Shown piece after piece: positions 45,701-55,339 of a stretch of DNA of 64,000 bases. Position numbers and translations under genes: made by a program. The notes under the pieces were generated by a model. That model ran no database searches, was not told where the DNA came from, and saw nothing but the letters and a program-made list of their open reading frames with translations. The DNA is from Axinella damicornis (lineage: Eukaryota > Porifera > Demospongiae > Axinellida > Axinellidae), in assembly GCA_963931865.1 (NCBI GenBank), contig OZ007512.1, forward strand, positions 10,983,160-11,047,159, in the 5' to 3' direction. The stretch's first letter is position 1; every line of letters starts with the position of its first letter.

Positions 45701-48700
45701 ATAGTGTCCAACCTAGAGTGTTTGAATAGTAGACTGTATAGATAATGTGATTTTATACATTCTTTGGGTACAGTTACTTGCTAGCCACGTTCCCAGCCCT
45801 CAGCCCAGCTTTCATTGCTTGCGGTACGGAAGGGAGGGCCTGGTAGGTTTCCTCATGTGAGCATGATGCAATCCACAAGTGGCAAAATTGCGAGAATGAA
45901 GACGCTACATTTTGCGCATTGTTCAACCATCTACAAGTTCAATGCTTGGCGTGTATGACTGTCGCCCCCCACTAGTTAGATGTGCATGGTATGTTACCTC
46001 GTACCTTCGCTCTTCTTGCTGTTCTGAGCCCCAATACACCTGTGTTACCATCCTTCTACCCTTGACGTTACTCACGTAATAAAATTTACCAGGCGCTCTC
46101 CCGCTTAACCGTACAGCAAGCAACGGGCCTGGGAACGAGGCTAGTTACTTGCTATTCATAACTTATATAATTTTCACCATATTCGTTAGTGTGGTACCAC
46201 AGCGCTTGCTGCAGCAGTTTCAATAAACTCTTATTCAATGGTGGAACAACTTGTGCAGCGTGGAGCACACATCAACATTTCCAGGGTAAAGACATCAGAT
46301 TTACATACGTACTGTGATCAGAAATAACCTTGTTCACTACTTCCGGTTCTCAGTACATATCCAGTGAGCTGACAACAGGTTCAATGGAGGAGACTCCACT
46401 AGCTGCAGCCTGTGCTCGAGGGTTCAAGCGTATTGCCGAATTCCTCATACAGTGTGGGGCCAACGTCAACTACAAATGTTCTGTAAGTATTACTATCAAA
46501 CTGCATGTAACCAGCTGAATTCATCGCAGAGTCGGTAGACTCTGTATGTAGGGATACGACGTACACGCAATATATGCTAAACAAAAAAATTTCTCCAAAT
46601 CTCAGAAACGGTACACTTATAAGCCTTTATAACCACGTACCGTTCATCTTCGAGTGTTTTCATGACCAACAAGACTCCTCGCGTCGCGAAAACCCGTCGC
46701 GAAAGAAACACACCAGGCACTCGCAAAACGGGCAAATTGTTTTTCTTTCTTTCTTTCTTCTTCTTCTTCTTCTTCTTCTTCTTCTTCTTCAGACAACTTA
46801 GCTCAACGTTGCCTCAATCTGTCACGATGGTTTTCGCACGAAACAGCAGCATTTTCAATCGAGCAGTGCAACGACCCATCGCTTTTTCGCTACCTCCAAG
46901 TCTTCACCAGGCGGCTGCAGCTGCCCACTCAATAACTATGGCTTCGTTTGTCACGCCATTTTCACGTTTGTATGCATGCGCACCTAAACGATCACTTAGC
47001 AACAAACGTAATTATTACTCACGATCGCTGAATTAGAAACGGCGGGGAAGATGCGTTGACCATTGTGTTGTCAATCAAACAAGGCTTTGTAGACTGAGGT
47101 TAGTCCCTGTACGCATGATTTAGCTATATTGCTACCTATACTGTATTCTGTGAGCAAGGTGAATGCCTATCTCAACTCTCAACACCCATATGAATGTCCC
47201 TACTATAAACTCAGTGCCTATGCCATGGTCTACAGGGAGAACTCAGTGGCTTTGACTTGAGATGCCCGGGCCTGATTCTTCAGCCAATGCTGGAAGTGTA
47301 AACCTGAGTAATATTGTCCATATACCAAGGCAAGGACACCTACTGCCCAGGCGCCTCTGAGGTCACTGACCTCTGCAGCAAACTTCAGCTCAAACATGCG
47401 CCTGCTACCAAAAAAAATCCCATAAACAAGTAATAAAAAACATTACAAATGTAGCAGGATGTAGGGATACCAGAACGGCAAAAAGTAAGGAAACAAGAGG
47501 GATGATCGAACATAACAGTGAAGTATACAATCACCCCTACATATCTTTTTTCATTGTACATGTATATATGGAAGAAGATCTCTGTAGGGGGGGTTGTATA
47601 CTTCACTGTTATGTTCGATCATCCCTCTTGTTTCCTTACTTTTTGCCGTTCTGGTATCCCTACATCCTGCTACATTTGTAATGTTTTTTATTACTTGTTA
47701 GTATTATATTTGACCTTGAACAGGGCACAGTCCCCCCCATTGGGTTTGCCATCATCTGCAGACAAATGCACATTGTCCGATTCCTCATGAAAGTCAATGA
47801 ACTTGACAGAACCCTGGATGGGGTAAGTTCTATCAAGTGGTTCTACATGACTTGATTGTTGTATGTACTTACTTTACGCATAATCTTTACATGCCGTACC
47901 TACTTGCTAGCTGCAAGAACCCATCATCATCGCTGTACGAGTCTCCAACATGGATGCTCTAAAAATCCTACTGAATGGAATCGGAGGAGTTGTAAGCAAT
48001 TAAAAATAATTCTCCATCATCTGTAGCAGTTGTTTACCGTTTGGCGCTTGGACTCAGGAAAAAGCTCTTCACATGGCAAGGCACAACCAGATGGACCTGC
48101 TTGCAGAGCACCTTGAAGTTTGTATGCCTCAGGTAATGCTAACGCCCTTTGTATTCCATAGGTAGTTATATTATGTAACAGTTGTGACTTTCTTGCATAT
48201 AGATTGGTGGAGAGGTGGGGATCCCAGAACAGGAGGTAAGGAGATCCAGGAAACAGTTGTCTAATGAACTTCCATTGTGCTAAAGAGGCCAGTGCAAGGC
48301 CTAATGCAAGGCACCTTACGCAAGGTGCGGTGCAAGGCCTTATGACAAAGCTATCACAAGATGAGTAAAGATCCATGAAATTGATACATGGAAAAGGGTA
48401 GCCACAGATTGGAATATCCTTTGTGTACAAGCCACCGGGATGGGACAGGAATGGTCATCAAGCTGCTGAACATTAATTTTCCGGTAATAGACTAGCACTA
48501 GGTACCCTAGGTTCTCAGAGCCCCTTGTGCATGCAGCGCCATGCAGGGGAGAGCCTGGGAACAAGGCTATAGATATATGCTACGTACAGTACATGTACAC
48601 ATTTTAAAATGTTACACTGGGATTTAGACATTTTCCTCGCTGGTCCGGGTTTCTGTTACAAATGCATCTCTGTAAGATCCATAAGTGAAGCTGCACCGTT

Positions 48701-51700
48701 TTTCGAAAGCTTTGTAGGTCTGTACAAAGCCAGCACACTTTGGAAAGAAAACATCTGATTCTTGCAAGAAGCCTTCTGGTTTTTGGAAGAAGCCTTTTAG
48801 TTTGTGGCGAAGCTGTGCCACAAACACATGTCGGAAAAGCGTTCCAGATCTCGCCATCAATTTTAAAGACGTGTACCTTATAATTTATGACCAACAACCA
48901 TTTTAGCCAATTGTACTCATTTGTTTTTGTTACAGCCGCCCATTGCTGTTGAATATGATGCTCCCCATGCCCAATTGTCTGGCGATCAGGCTGTTGTGGA
49001 AGAGATCCTGCAAACATTTTGCCAGATTTGTTTGCACGCTGTGACAGTTGAGAGAGATGTAAGTTTCTACTATTAGTGACTAGGAACTTGTATGTACATA
49101 CGTAGTACTGCCAACAGTTTGACCTATATAATAGTCTGTTCATTTGATTTGATAACCCAGGAATGTCACATGTCCATTTCAGAAGGTTCTCATCCAGGTC
49201 CTGGGTTCCATTTAAGGGGAATGGTGATGACATCATCACTAATATATAAGAATTACCGATGACACTGACCAGTATGGCAGAAATGGAAAGGGAAGGTCCA
49301 TAGATGATGATTGTGCATGGGTGGGTCACACAGAGCTCTGAATAACCTGGATTGAGAACAAATGACCTGTCCAGGGCTTTGCTAAATAGAAATACGTGTA
49401 TAGAGTTACATCCCACTAGCAGCATACCGGGATACTTACTTTGTTCTCCTTTCTGTCTGAATTTCCGATTCAGGAGCTGTGTAGATGTAGGATCAGGATG
49501 ATCACATGAAGACTAATATTGTTGTACATGTCTCAAAGTGCATACTCCCTATCTTGCAGTGCAATACTTTGGCTGAAATTGCACAAGCAATGGGTGAAAA
49601 TGATGTGAAGAGATTCTTTGAAGAATATCCCAGCTTGATGCGCGTGAGTATATAGTTACCTGATACAGAAAACTGTCTCACAAGTTGTCTTTAATGCAGA
49701 AAGCCAATGTGCTGAAAACAAGATTCCTGAATGGAAACCCATCTCCTGCCACATTCCTTATCAGAAACGGACTTCTAGACGCAGTACGTGTATAGTTCCT
49801 CAAAATTAATTATAACCTCATTAATTTTGTGTCATGTAAATCACACAGTGTACTGACAAATGACGTGAGTTTTGTCACAACTTTAGGTTCAGTTTCAGAT
49901 CCATGCTATAGAGGTGTGTGGCGACACTGTGACCGGTTTCTTGGACAAGCTAGTTTGGGCATTTCATGAGGTATGTATGAATGAGGTACCAACTTCCCAC
50001 TTATTATGTCAATGGCTTCAGCTACAGTACATGCTACATAGTACACGTCAATAAAATTGATACTGTGATTCGGAAAACTTCCCGTCGCTGGTCCGGAATC
50101 CCGTTATAAACGGAACACCTAATCGCAAATGTGAACACGGAAGGCCTAACTAAATGAACTCCGGAAGATCAGCAAGTGAAGCTGCACCGTTTTTCGGAAA
50201 ATTAGGTGTGTACAAAGCCAGCGATCTTCGGAAGAAGCCTTTCGCATCTTCGAAAGTTACCTTCTGATTATCGGAAGAAGCCTTCTGGTTTTTGGAAGAA
50301 TCCTTCTGGTTTTCGGAAGAAGACTTCCAATTTGCAGCAAAGTCGCGCAGCAAATGCGAATTGGAAAAGCATTCCGAATCGCGGCATCAATTTAAAGATG
50401 CGTACCATACACAGTATATACATTTACTCTTCTTTTGTCTTTCACAGATTAATGGAGGCGAAACACTTCCGTGGGATGGTAAGTGAAATAGATGCGTTCT
50501 TGTATAATACAGTAAAGATCTGCCAACAGTCAATTGCAATATGCTTTAGCATCTGCTCAAAGAGGAGGGTTGACTTACAGGGATATTTGCACACCCAATG
50601 GTGCTACCTTAGGCTAACGGCTTACTTACATTCTGTGGGGATAGGAGACAAGTGTGTTAACTTACCATGCAATTCAGCTGTTCCATTGGAGTTGCTATTA
50701 CGTAAGAAATGTAATGGGTAGACAGTATTAAAGGTGGGCATATCAATACATTAAGATTTTAACCGTGTGTCTGTCCGTCCGTGTGTAACGGAAGTGGGAT
50801 GTTCGTGGGGCGGGACTAGACTATAGTGACGCGCGACCTTCGTACTTCATTCAATTTACTGAACCGCGAGCTCGCGTAGAGTGTTCGAGTATAGTGGACA
50901 TGGCTGGAATCTTCCAGAACAGCTGGCAGCCGAGCAGCCGAAGGGGATGCGCAATTGGGGAGCAGCAGACGAAGCGGACACCATTGGGGAGCAGATTTGA
51001 AGCGGATGCAATCGGGGAGCAGCAGCCGAAGGGGATGCGCAATCGGGGAGCAGCAGACGAAGCGGACGCCATTGGGGAGCAGATTTGAAGCGGATGCAAT
51101 CGGGGAGCAGCAGCCGAAGCGGATGCAATCGGGAAGCAGTTGAAACGGACGCAATCGAGAGCAGCAGCTGAAGTGGACGCAAGCGACGAGCAGCAGCTGA
51201 AGCGGATGTAAGACGGGAGCTCAGCAGAAATTGAAGCAGATCGAGGCAATCACGCGGGGAGCAGCAGCTAAAGTCGATGCAATCGGGGAGCAGCAGCTCT
51301 GCACAGAGAGCTATCCGACGCCGATTACGCACGGTAGGCGAACAAGGGGGAAGTAGCTGAGCGAGCGAAGCTACTTGTATTTGTTAATGGTACCACTAGA
51401 CTAGCCATGACCAAATTACAATTTGAGGGAAGCAATGTCAGCAGTACGTATATTAACCTACTGCATTTTGTCTTTCAGTTCCAAATGTTCTGCAGAAACT
51501 GTTCAGTGGTGGATTTCAGCTCAATGTTAGCGTTGGTGTCATGGGGTCTGATTGCCAATTCGACTGTAAGCCATTTAAAATTTTAAGGTGCAATGCTCTC
51601 TGTCTTCTGTTGTATGATGCCTATAAAGTCCCAGCCACAAAAAAAGACAGAAGCAAATATCTGAGCATGAGAATCGATCTTGATGAGATCCAGTACGATA

Positions 51701-54266
51701 TGGATCAACAACGTATTGTTCTTAAAGTTAGAATGCACTCTGCACTGCTTTCCTTTCAGACCAGGTTATTTGATCATGAGATCAATCTTGCTGCTACCCT
51801 GTTTCTTGCTGGAGGACAAATCGTGTGCAATATTAATCACGCATAGATCAGAAATTGCATTCTGGAATAATCTGTGTGGTTGTTACGCATTTACTTATTC
51901 GCTTTTACCTCTGAATTATAGCAACAGCTTGCCAGCCACGATTACCACTTGCATACAATACATCTCGTTACCCTTCTTCACACAGAGCCCAGCAAGGTTT
52001 GTTTGCATGAGTGATTTGCCTGTAACATCATTACTTGAATGTTTGCATGCCAACAGGAACAACACCCATGTCACAGCCTTCACACAATGAAACCCGTCTG
52101 AACTCGTCTGCAGACCGTTGCTCAACAAAGACAGAGCCAAAACCAGAGCCAGCTCATGGTTAGTTTTGAGGATGAGCCTATCAGACCAAGAGCATACAAC
52201 ACCATCAATACATTAAGATTTTAAGCATGTGTGTGTCAGTCTGTGTGTGACTAATGGAAGTGGGGTTTCAGGGAGTAGGACTAGACTATAGTGGCACTCG
52301 ACTTCCGTACTCTACTATACCCTGTGAACTTTGAACCCTCGAGAATGTAGGGCAGGAGTCAAAATCCAAAATGGCTGGGCCTGTTATTAAGCCTACCTAT
52401 CAACTGGACAGAATATACTGCGATCTACAGAGCTTGCAGCTGGCTGGCAGTATTGAATATCTGGATGCAGGAGCGATGAAGATTGCTTTATGCAAACTTT
52501 ATGCACACTGTCAGTAGCTACAGCCGTATCAACTTAGCTTTATGTTGCTCGGTCCAAACAGACTATTGTGCTTATAAATTCACACACTGGTAACATGGCA
52601 TCTCATGATCTTGTGCGCACGAGCAGTCATATGGCTCCGCCCCTCAACTTGGCTCCACCCCAGTGCCGCTTAGCTCCTCCTTCGAGCTCTCGTGTACTGA
52701 TGTAGCCGTCCAACAAAGACAAACACAGAGAAGTACACAGACATGTGCACTGCCAATAATTCTAAAGCAGCTGCATGCTATAATTTTTATGTAGTTGCCA
52801 TGGATTTCAAGTTGGCAGTAAACAATAACTGTGTATCCTGAGGGCTCAATAGAAAACCCCGTACGAGGTTTTCTATTGAAGACGAGGTTTTCTATCAGAT
52901 TTAGATACCTCGCAGTGAGTAATCTGATTGGTGGAATTGGTACAACTATACTCTAAATAGTTACAGTTAGTCATATTAATCGTTTCTTCTGCAGTAGTTC
53001 CACAGCAGATGTTGCAGGACTCGAAAGTTCATTCACCTACTACTGCAGAGGCCTCACACGTTGCTCCACAACAAGGTAAACCAAGTGCATTCGACTGTGA
53101 TTGGTATTGTCTGATACTCAATACGGCATCAGTGCGTATTACTATTTTTGCTTTACAGCCACCTCCACATCCGCCTCCACAGCCACCCCCACAGCCACAT
53201 CCGCAGCCACCCCCACAGAGGCGGACAAACATGACCTTCCTTCTGATGTTGAAACTGATGGCCCACTGAATCAGCATCAGACTCACAGTGAACCACAAAG
53301 AGGCAAGCCCACTGCTACAGTTCGTCCGGCAAATGGGTGTGAACCACATAGACAGGCTGAAAGAGGTATTAAAGGACTTCTAGGTACTATGTCATAAAAA
53401 GATAAACTGTGATCTATACATGTGCACATTCCCTAGAACTCACAGAAGGTAACAGGAGTACCTTGGCACAGAGGCGGGCAAACTCCGGACCTGCAGGTAG
53501 TTAGCTAGCTATGGCAGTTTCTTAGAAACTTTTACTATCATGGTTGTGGTGACCAGTGATTTTTGCTGTTATAGACATCCGGCGAACCAGACCAAGCAGA
53601 ATACCTATTGCTAACTACCGCCAAAGATCTGCTCCTATTACTGCCAGTGGATCTAGAGATGATACATCCATGGTTGCTGCTGGAGTGCAAATGCATGTTT
53701 CTGAGTTTCGTGCGGAAAGACACCCTACTAGAATCAGGGAATCCTCAATCCATAATCCCTTATCAGCGGACAATAGAGCATCCAGAAACCCAGCGGCGGC
53801 CAGACCAACTACTGGATCTAGAGATCATACGAGGGGCCTCGGCCGATATCAGGTCTATAGACAAACAAGAGTGCTGACAAGGCAAGTAGCTGTGAACCAC
53901 TCACCTGCTACTAGGCAGAGAAGAGGCAATTCCTTCAAGACAGTCCCGTACCAAGAAGTGGGCGGAATACCTATCCCAAATGTTCCTATTGTTAACCACA
54001 GACAGCTGTTCAAAGGAATGGCATCCCATATTGGGAAGTGGCGCATGGTTGGGCGTTATTTGAATGTCAAAGATGTCGTTATTAATGGATTTGAACGAAC
54101 GTGTGAAAGCAGCTATGAAAGAACCTTCAGTTTGCTATGCTGGTGGTTAGATTCCTCCAGTGAATCCAATCCTGCTACATATACGGTTCTGGCCTATGCA
54201 CTGTTATGTACCGGTCAGACACATGTAGTAGAAGACTTTCGATCAAAGTTTATGCAAGATTTATAG
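36166..54266 (+). CDS. gene B: CARD / death / ankyrin / death scaffold, complete
   Basis: Exons: 36166-36256, 38229-38531, 38894-38944, 39185-39424, 39895-40164, 41150-41372, 42033-42075, 42140-42180, 42479-42524, 43437-43484, 43544-43582, 43650-43748, 43812-43910, 44015-44125, 44448-44549, 44810-44908, 45235-45333, 46190-46285, 46354-46482, 47724-47822, 47911-47991, 48058-48132, 48203-48235, 48936-49058, 49560-49643, 49700-49783, 49887-49970, 50448-50478, 51479-51565, 51922-51996, 52057-52158, 52995-53075, 53159-53365, 53446-53496, 53575-54266. All junctions are GT-AG, phases agree, and the sum is 1,405 codons plus stop. Domain order equals gene A minus its long repeat and Gln-rich exons. 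Start: ATG at 36166 is in the only frame that continues through the donor; an upstream ATG (36132) is out of frame. Least certain are exons 30-32 and 34. Confidence 0.82.
36257..38228. other. gene B intron 1
   Basis: About 2 kb. It contains a G-tract (36759-36788), a second G-rich run (37688-37730), and open stretches at 36318-36626 and 37010-37430 with no splice or protein support. Repetitive or junk sequence otherwise. Confidence 0.5.
38229..38531 (+). CDS. gene B exon 2: CARD
   Basis: 101 codons, acceptor TTGCAG, donor GTGAGA, phase 1 both ends. Helical pattern with VLPQLLSDVYSHMCAG, FLPFIHQRLCLNQNEVWWF, LKLYSMLLGKGKNVVYHL and FLALLDSSSVLPNHY. Equivalent to gene A 299-616; the two share the HY-x-LA ending (NHYVLANTL, AHYQLAGEL). 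CARD by pattern, with another death-fold type as the alternative. Confidence 0.75.
38570..38805. mobile_element. MITE related to the TAGCCTC family
   Basis: Inverted arms: TGTTCTTTGGTTTGCGTTGA on the left and TCAACGCAAACCGAAGAACA on the right; then GAACGGGGAAGGCCTGGTAT and ATACCAGGCCTTCCCCGTTT. The right end carries GGCCTGGGAACGAGGCTA; the left terminal repeat is missing. It starts 40 bp after the CARD exon donor. Confidence 0.65.
39185..40164 (+). CDS. gene B exons 4-5: death-fold-like domain and death domain
   Basis: Exon 39185-39424 encodes the same helical domain as gene A exon 3 (AEQLVECLSLENSG, CVEWLSKRSPDSTW, EALVTVQGLGYLV). Exon 39895-40164 encodes a complete death domain (DEDWIKLAEYMGYDQELISH, then QKFLRLWRMPDLGI, LLEKIRKSARL), which gene A splits with an intron. 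Phase 1 throughout. A short exon 38894-38944 (17 codons, basic) precedes them. The two domains in tandem are the most conserved N-terminal unit of the pair. Confidence 0.8.
39540..39840. mobile_element. MITE, TTCGGAAG family
   Basis: Left end TTTAAATTGATGCTGAGATT, right end AATCTTGGCATCAAGATGCG (inverse). In between are the family blocks CACCAGTCTGGGTTCCCGT, GAAGCTGCACCATTTTTCAG and AAGAAGCCTTCCAGTTTGTG. It lies between gene B exons 4 and 5. Confidence 0.7.
40185..40245. repeat. 19-bp tandem repeat
   Basis: About four copies of GACCAATGATGTCATGA follow the donor of gene B exon 5. Short and imperfect. Confidence 0.8.
41150..43582 (+). CDS. gene B exons 6-11: linker in small exons
   Basis: Exons 41150-41372, 42033-42075, 42140-42180, 42479-42524, 43437-43484 and 43544-43582. 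Phases 1-2, 2-0, 0-2, 2-0, 0-0, 0-0. Product is mostly polar (SDDLSKIPQNGGAATKDA, WEVPGPEPPPLLSE, SSPDQAEDH, SNSHEEE). The 41-nt exon uses donor GTTAGT; a nearby GTAAGT would shift the phase and produce an early stop. Five exons here are under 50 nt, in contrast to the 1.2-kb repeat exon of gene A. Confidence 0.65.
42683..43299. mobile_element. MITE with TACCGTATACCGGGAAATTT termini
   Basis: 617 bp in a gene B intron. The left terminus TACCGTATACCGGGAAATTT (then TGGCG) is exactly mirrored at the right (CGCCA, AAATTTCCCGGTATACGGTA). Inside each end are repeated AAATTTGGCGAT blocks. An open frame on each strand (42851-43132 and the complement) is not recognisable as a transposase. Confidence 0.8.
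43650..48132 (+). CDS. gene B exons 12-22: ankyrin-repeat stack
   Basis: Eleven phase-0 exons, one repeat each: 43650-43748, 43812-43910, 44015-44125, 44448-44549, 44810-44908, 45235-45333, 46190-46285, 46354-46482, 47724-47822, 47911-47991, 48058-48132. Motifs: DGKTPFLYACTKGNMNIVKL, PLIIASGGGHARMVELLLAY, TTPLIQAI, ETPLAAACARGFKRIAEFLI. They align one-to-one with gene A exons except that A has one more repeat after the first. The third exon (LHFKEVLNNLDLLQLLLDS) and the last two are degenerate. Confidence 0.9.
44616..44641. repeat. poly-G tract
   Basis: About 26 consecutive G in the intron between gene B ankyrin exons 15 and 16. Confidence 0.9.
45782..46143. mobile_element. MITE, TAGCCTC family, with exact 9-bp target duplication
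   Basis: 362 bp, beginning TAGCCACGTTCCCAGCCC and ending GGGCCTGGGAACGAGGCTA. The flanks are GTTACTTGC at 45773-45781 and GTTACTTGC at 46144-46152, identical. Internal sequence (TTGCGCATTGTTCAACCATC, TATGACTGTCGCCCCCCACT) matches the copies at 671-1058 and 2556-2931, so these three are full relatives. Confidence 0.9.
46741..46792. repeat. (CTT)n microsatellite
   Basis: CTTT followed by about 15 CTT units in the intron after gene B exon 19. Confidence 0.9.
47427..47697. mobile_element. long foldback element
   Basis: Near-perfect ~120-bp arms (CAAGTAATAAAAAACATTAC... CAGGATGTAGGGATACCAGA and their inverse) with a small loop around TTGTACATGTATATATGG. A relative with the same arm sequence order (GTAGGGATA, CAGCAAAAAGTATGAAAACA, AACAGTTCAGTATACAA) lies at 56145-56412. 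It ends only 26 bp before a gene B exon. Confidence 0.85.
48203..48235 (+). CDS. gene B exon 23: 11-codon linker
   Basis: Short phase-0 exon (IGGEVGIPEQE), acceptor ATATAG, donor GTAAGG. It sits where gene A has its 241-codon Gln-rich exon and a Pro-rich exon. Supported by splice signals, phase and paralogue position only. Confidence 0.55.
48600..48888. mobile_element. MITE, TTCGGAAG family
   Basis: It contains CTCGCTGGTCCGGGTTTCTG, GTGAAGCTGCACCGTTTTTC, AAGCCTTCTGGTTTTTGGAA and TCGGAAAAGCGTTCC, ending CATCAATTTTAAAGACGTGT. It lies 47 bp upstream of gene B exon 24. A short TAGCCTC-family remnant (GAGAGCCTGGGAACAAGGCTA) lies at 48549-48569. Confidence 0.7.
48936..51565 (+). CDS. gene B exons 24-29: conserved helical module
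   Basis: Exons 48936-49058, 49560-49643, 49700-49783, 49887-49970, 50448-50478, 51479-51565. Three consecutive exons are exactly 84 nt (28 codons), phase 0: CNTLAEIAQAMGENDVKRFF, NGNPSPATFLIRNGLL, and VQFQIHAIEVCGDTVTGFLD segments. A 31-nt exon ends LPWD. Corresponds exon by exon to gene A 23485-29054. Family not recognised; the 28-residue periodicity could mean helical hairpins. If the last donor (GTAAGC after 51565) is not used, the frame stays open for 93 more codons to a TAG at 51844. Confidence 0.75.
50036..50415. mobile_element. MITE, TTCGGAAG family, near full length
   Basis: Left TAGTACACGTCAATAAAATT, right AATTTAAAGATGCGTACCAT. It holds three tandem TTCGGAAGAAGCCTTCTGRT-like units. 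About 380 bp between gene B exons 27 and 28, ending 33 bp before an exon acceptor. Confidence 0.7.
50745..51385. mobile_element. dispersed element with GGGGAGCAGCAG satellite, fullest copy
   Basis: It begins CATCAATACATTAAGATTTT, then GTGTGTCTGTCCGTCC, GGGACTAGACTATAGTG, then about 13 units of a 24-27-bp repeat (GCAATCGGGGAGCAGCAGCY), and ends GGGGGAAGTAGCTGAGCGAG, CTACTTGTA. 52200-52370 repeats only its 5' part. The type is not identified; a SINE-like or satellite-bearing non-autonomous element is possible. Intron of gene B. Confidence 0.65.
51922..53496 (+). CDS. gene B exons 30-34: Ser/Thr/Pro linker
   Basis: Exons 51922-51996, 52057-52158, 52995-53075, 53159-53365, 53446-53496, all phase 1 to 1. 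Product is low complexity: QPSHNETRLNSSADRC, QQMLQDSKVHSPTTAEA, then (A)TSTSASTATPTATSAATPTE, a Thr/Ala-rich run, and VETDGPLNQHQ. Exon 51922-51996 is needed because joining 51565 directly to 52057 creates a TGA; with it the frame stays open. Donors GTTTGT and GTTAGT are weak. Exon 53159-53365 has a second copy at 61761-61991. Confidence 0.55.
53575..54266 (+). CDS. gene B exon 35: C-terminal death domain
   Basis: Terminal exon, acceptor TTATAG, phase 1, 230 codons and TAG. The first half is basic and Arg-rich (RRTRPSRIPIANYRQR, ARPTTGSRDHTRGLGRY). From about 53995 there is a death domain: RQLFKGMASHIGKWRMVGRY, then NGFERTCESSYERTFSLL, CWWLDSS and YTVLAYALLCTG. It ends 10 residues after the last helix. 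Gene A continues ~95 residues further. Confidence 0.85.
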
Positions 54267-54288
54267 TACCAGAAATCAGGCACGCTGC

Positions 54289-54294
54289 ATTAAA
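54289..54294 (+). terminator. possible poly(A) signal ATTAAA of gene B
   Basis: The ATTAAA variant hexamer occurs 23 nt after the gene B stop codon. No AATAAA is found in the next 200 nt. Confidence 0.4.
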
Positions 54295-54565
54295 TTTTAT
54301 GAAGCCCTTAATTTAAGATGAAGTTCTGTATAGCCTACTAAAAGTTTGCAAACTTCAACATGGTGCTGACTTTGCAAATAACAGTATGTTTCTACATACC
54401 CCTGTAATGACATTTTACACAAAAATTCTTTTGTACAGAGTAGAGTGTAATTATTATTGTCTTGCCATTATTGTGTACTAGCATTATAGTGAGCAGTATA
54501 CATTGCATAATTATGTTTCTTCACCTACATACTGTACCGAGTCTGGGGGAGGTAGTAGAAATACT

Positions 54566-55331
54566 GGTTTATTCCCATTTGGTCAATTCCCACTTCGTCA
54601 ATTTCACTTCGTCAATTCCCACTTTGTCAACTTCTCACTTTGTCAATTCCCACTTCGTCAACATTAATTGACCAAGTGGGAATTGACGAAGTGAGAAATT
54701 GACAAAGTGGGAATTGACATATCGGGAATTGGAATCTATACTAAAAATTGAGGTAAATATGGTATGCAACTATACATCTCTTTGGTCTGGGTGTCATGTG
54801 ATCCTGCTTCAAGCTGGACTGCTGTGAGTTCCGTAGGTGCTTGCTCTTCTTTGATGGTATCCACCAGTCGGTAGCTAGCTCTTGGGATGTCGCGGACTAA
54901 TGATTGAATTAAACTTGCAGTGAAATCCCTCCAAGTGCGTGTTCCCATCATGCTCAAAGACACTCCACATTGCAGGAGAAAGCTGAGAAGATCATCCAGC
55001 TGAGGGAGTGCACGGGGCATGCAATTTTTGCTTGAGCTCAGAGTAGTCTCCCGCTGTGCTAACTCACTGAAATTGCATTTCCTGGGGGTTCCTCCCTGAA
55101 CTTCAGTCAATGCACATGCCTGGTACACTGTATATGTAATTGAGCCCTGAGTCTCACAGCCCATGTTTGCCATACTATGCACCCTTGCTATGCAGTATAT
55201 ATTTAGTATAGATTCCCACTTTGTCAACTCCCAATTCGTCAATTCCCACTTTGTCAATTTCTCACTTTGTCAATTCCCACTTGACAAAGTGGGAATTGAC
55301 GAAACGGGAATTGACCAAATGGGAAGACACC
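54566..55331. mobile_element. 766-bp inverted-repeat transposon with 8-bp target duplication
   Basis: Termini GGTTTATTCCCATTTGGTCA and TGACCAAATGGGAAGACACC (inverse, 21 of 26 bases or better over the full arm) are flanked by GAAATACT at 54558-54565 and 55332-55339. Each end carries many subterminal copies of CAATTCCCACTTYGTCAA in both orientations. The core has a 173-codon minus-strand frame (55257-54736) with a Cys-containing, unrecognised sequence; I do not call it a gene. An 8-bp duplication fits hAT, Merlin or P-type elements; the GG terminus disfavours hAT. Confidence 0.85.
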
Positions 55332-55339
55332 GAAATACT

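Noticed and set aside
51565..52057. Direct splice from gene B exon 29 to 52057
   Set aside because: Joining T at 51565 to GA at 52057 creates a TGA. Including the 75-nt exon 51922-51996 keeps all downstream exons in phase.
54736..55257. 173-codon minus-strand frame as a host gene
   Set aside because: It starts in the subterminal repeats of the transposon and lies inside it. No domain recognised, so kept only as part of the element.
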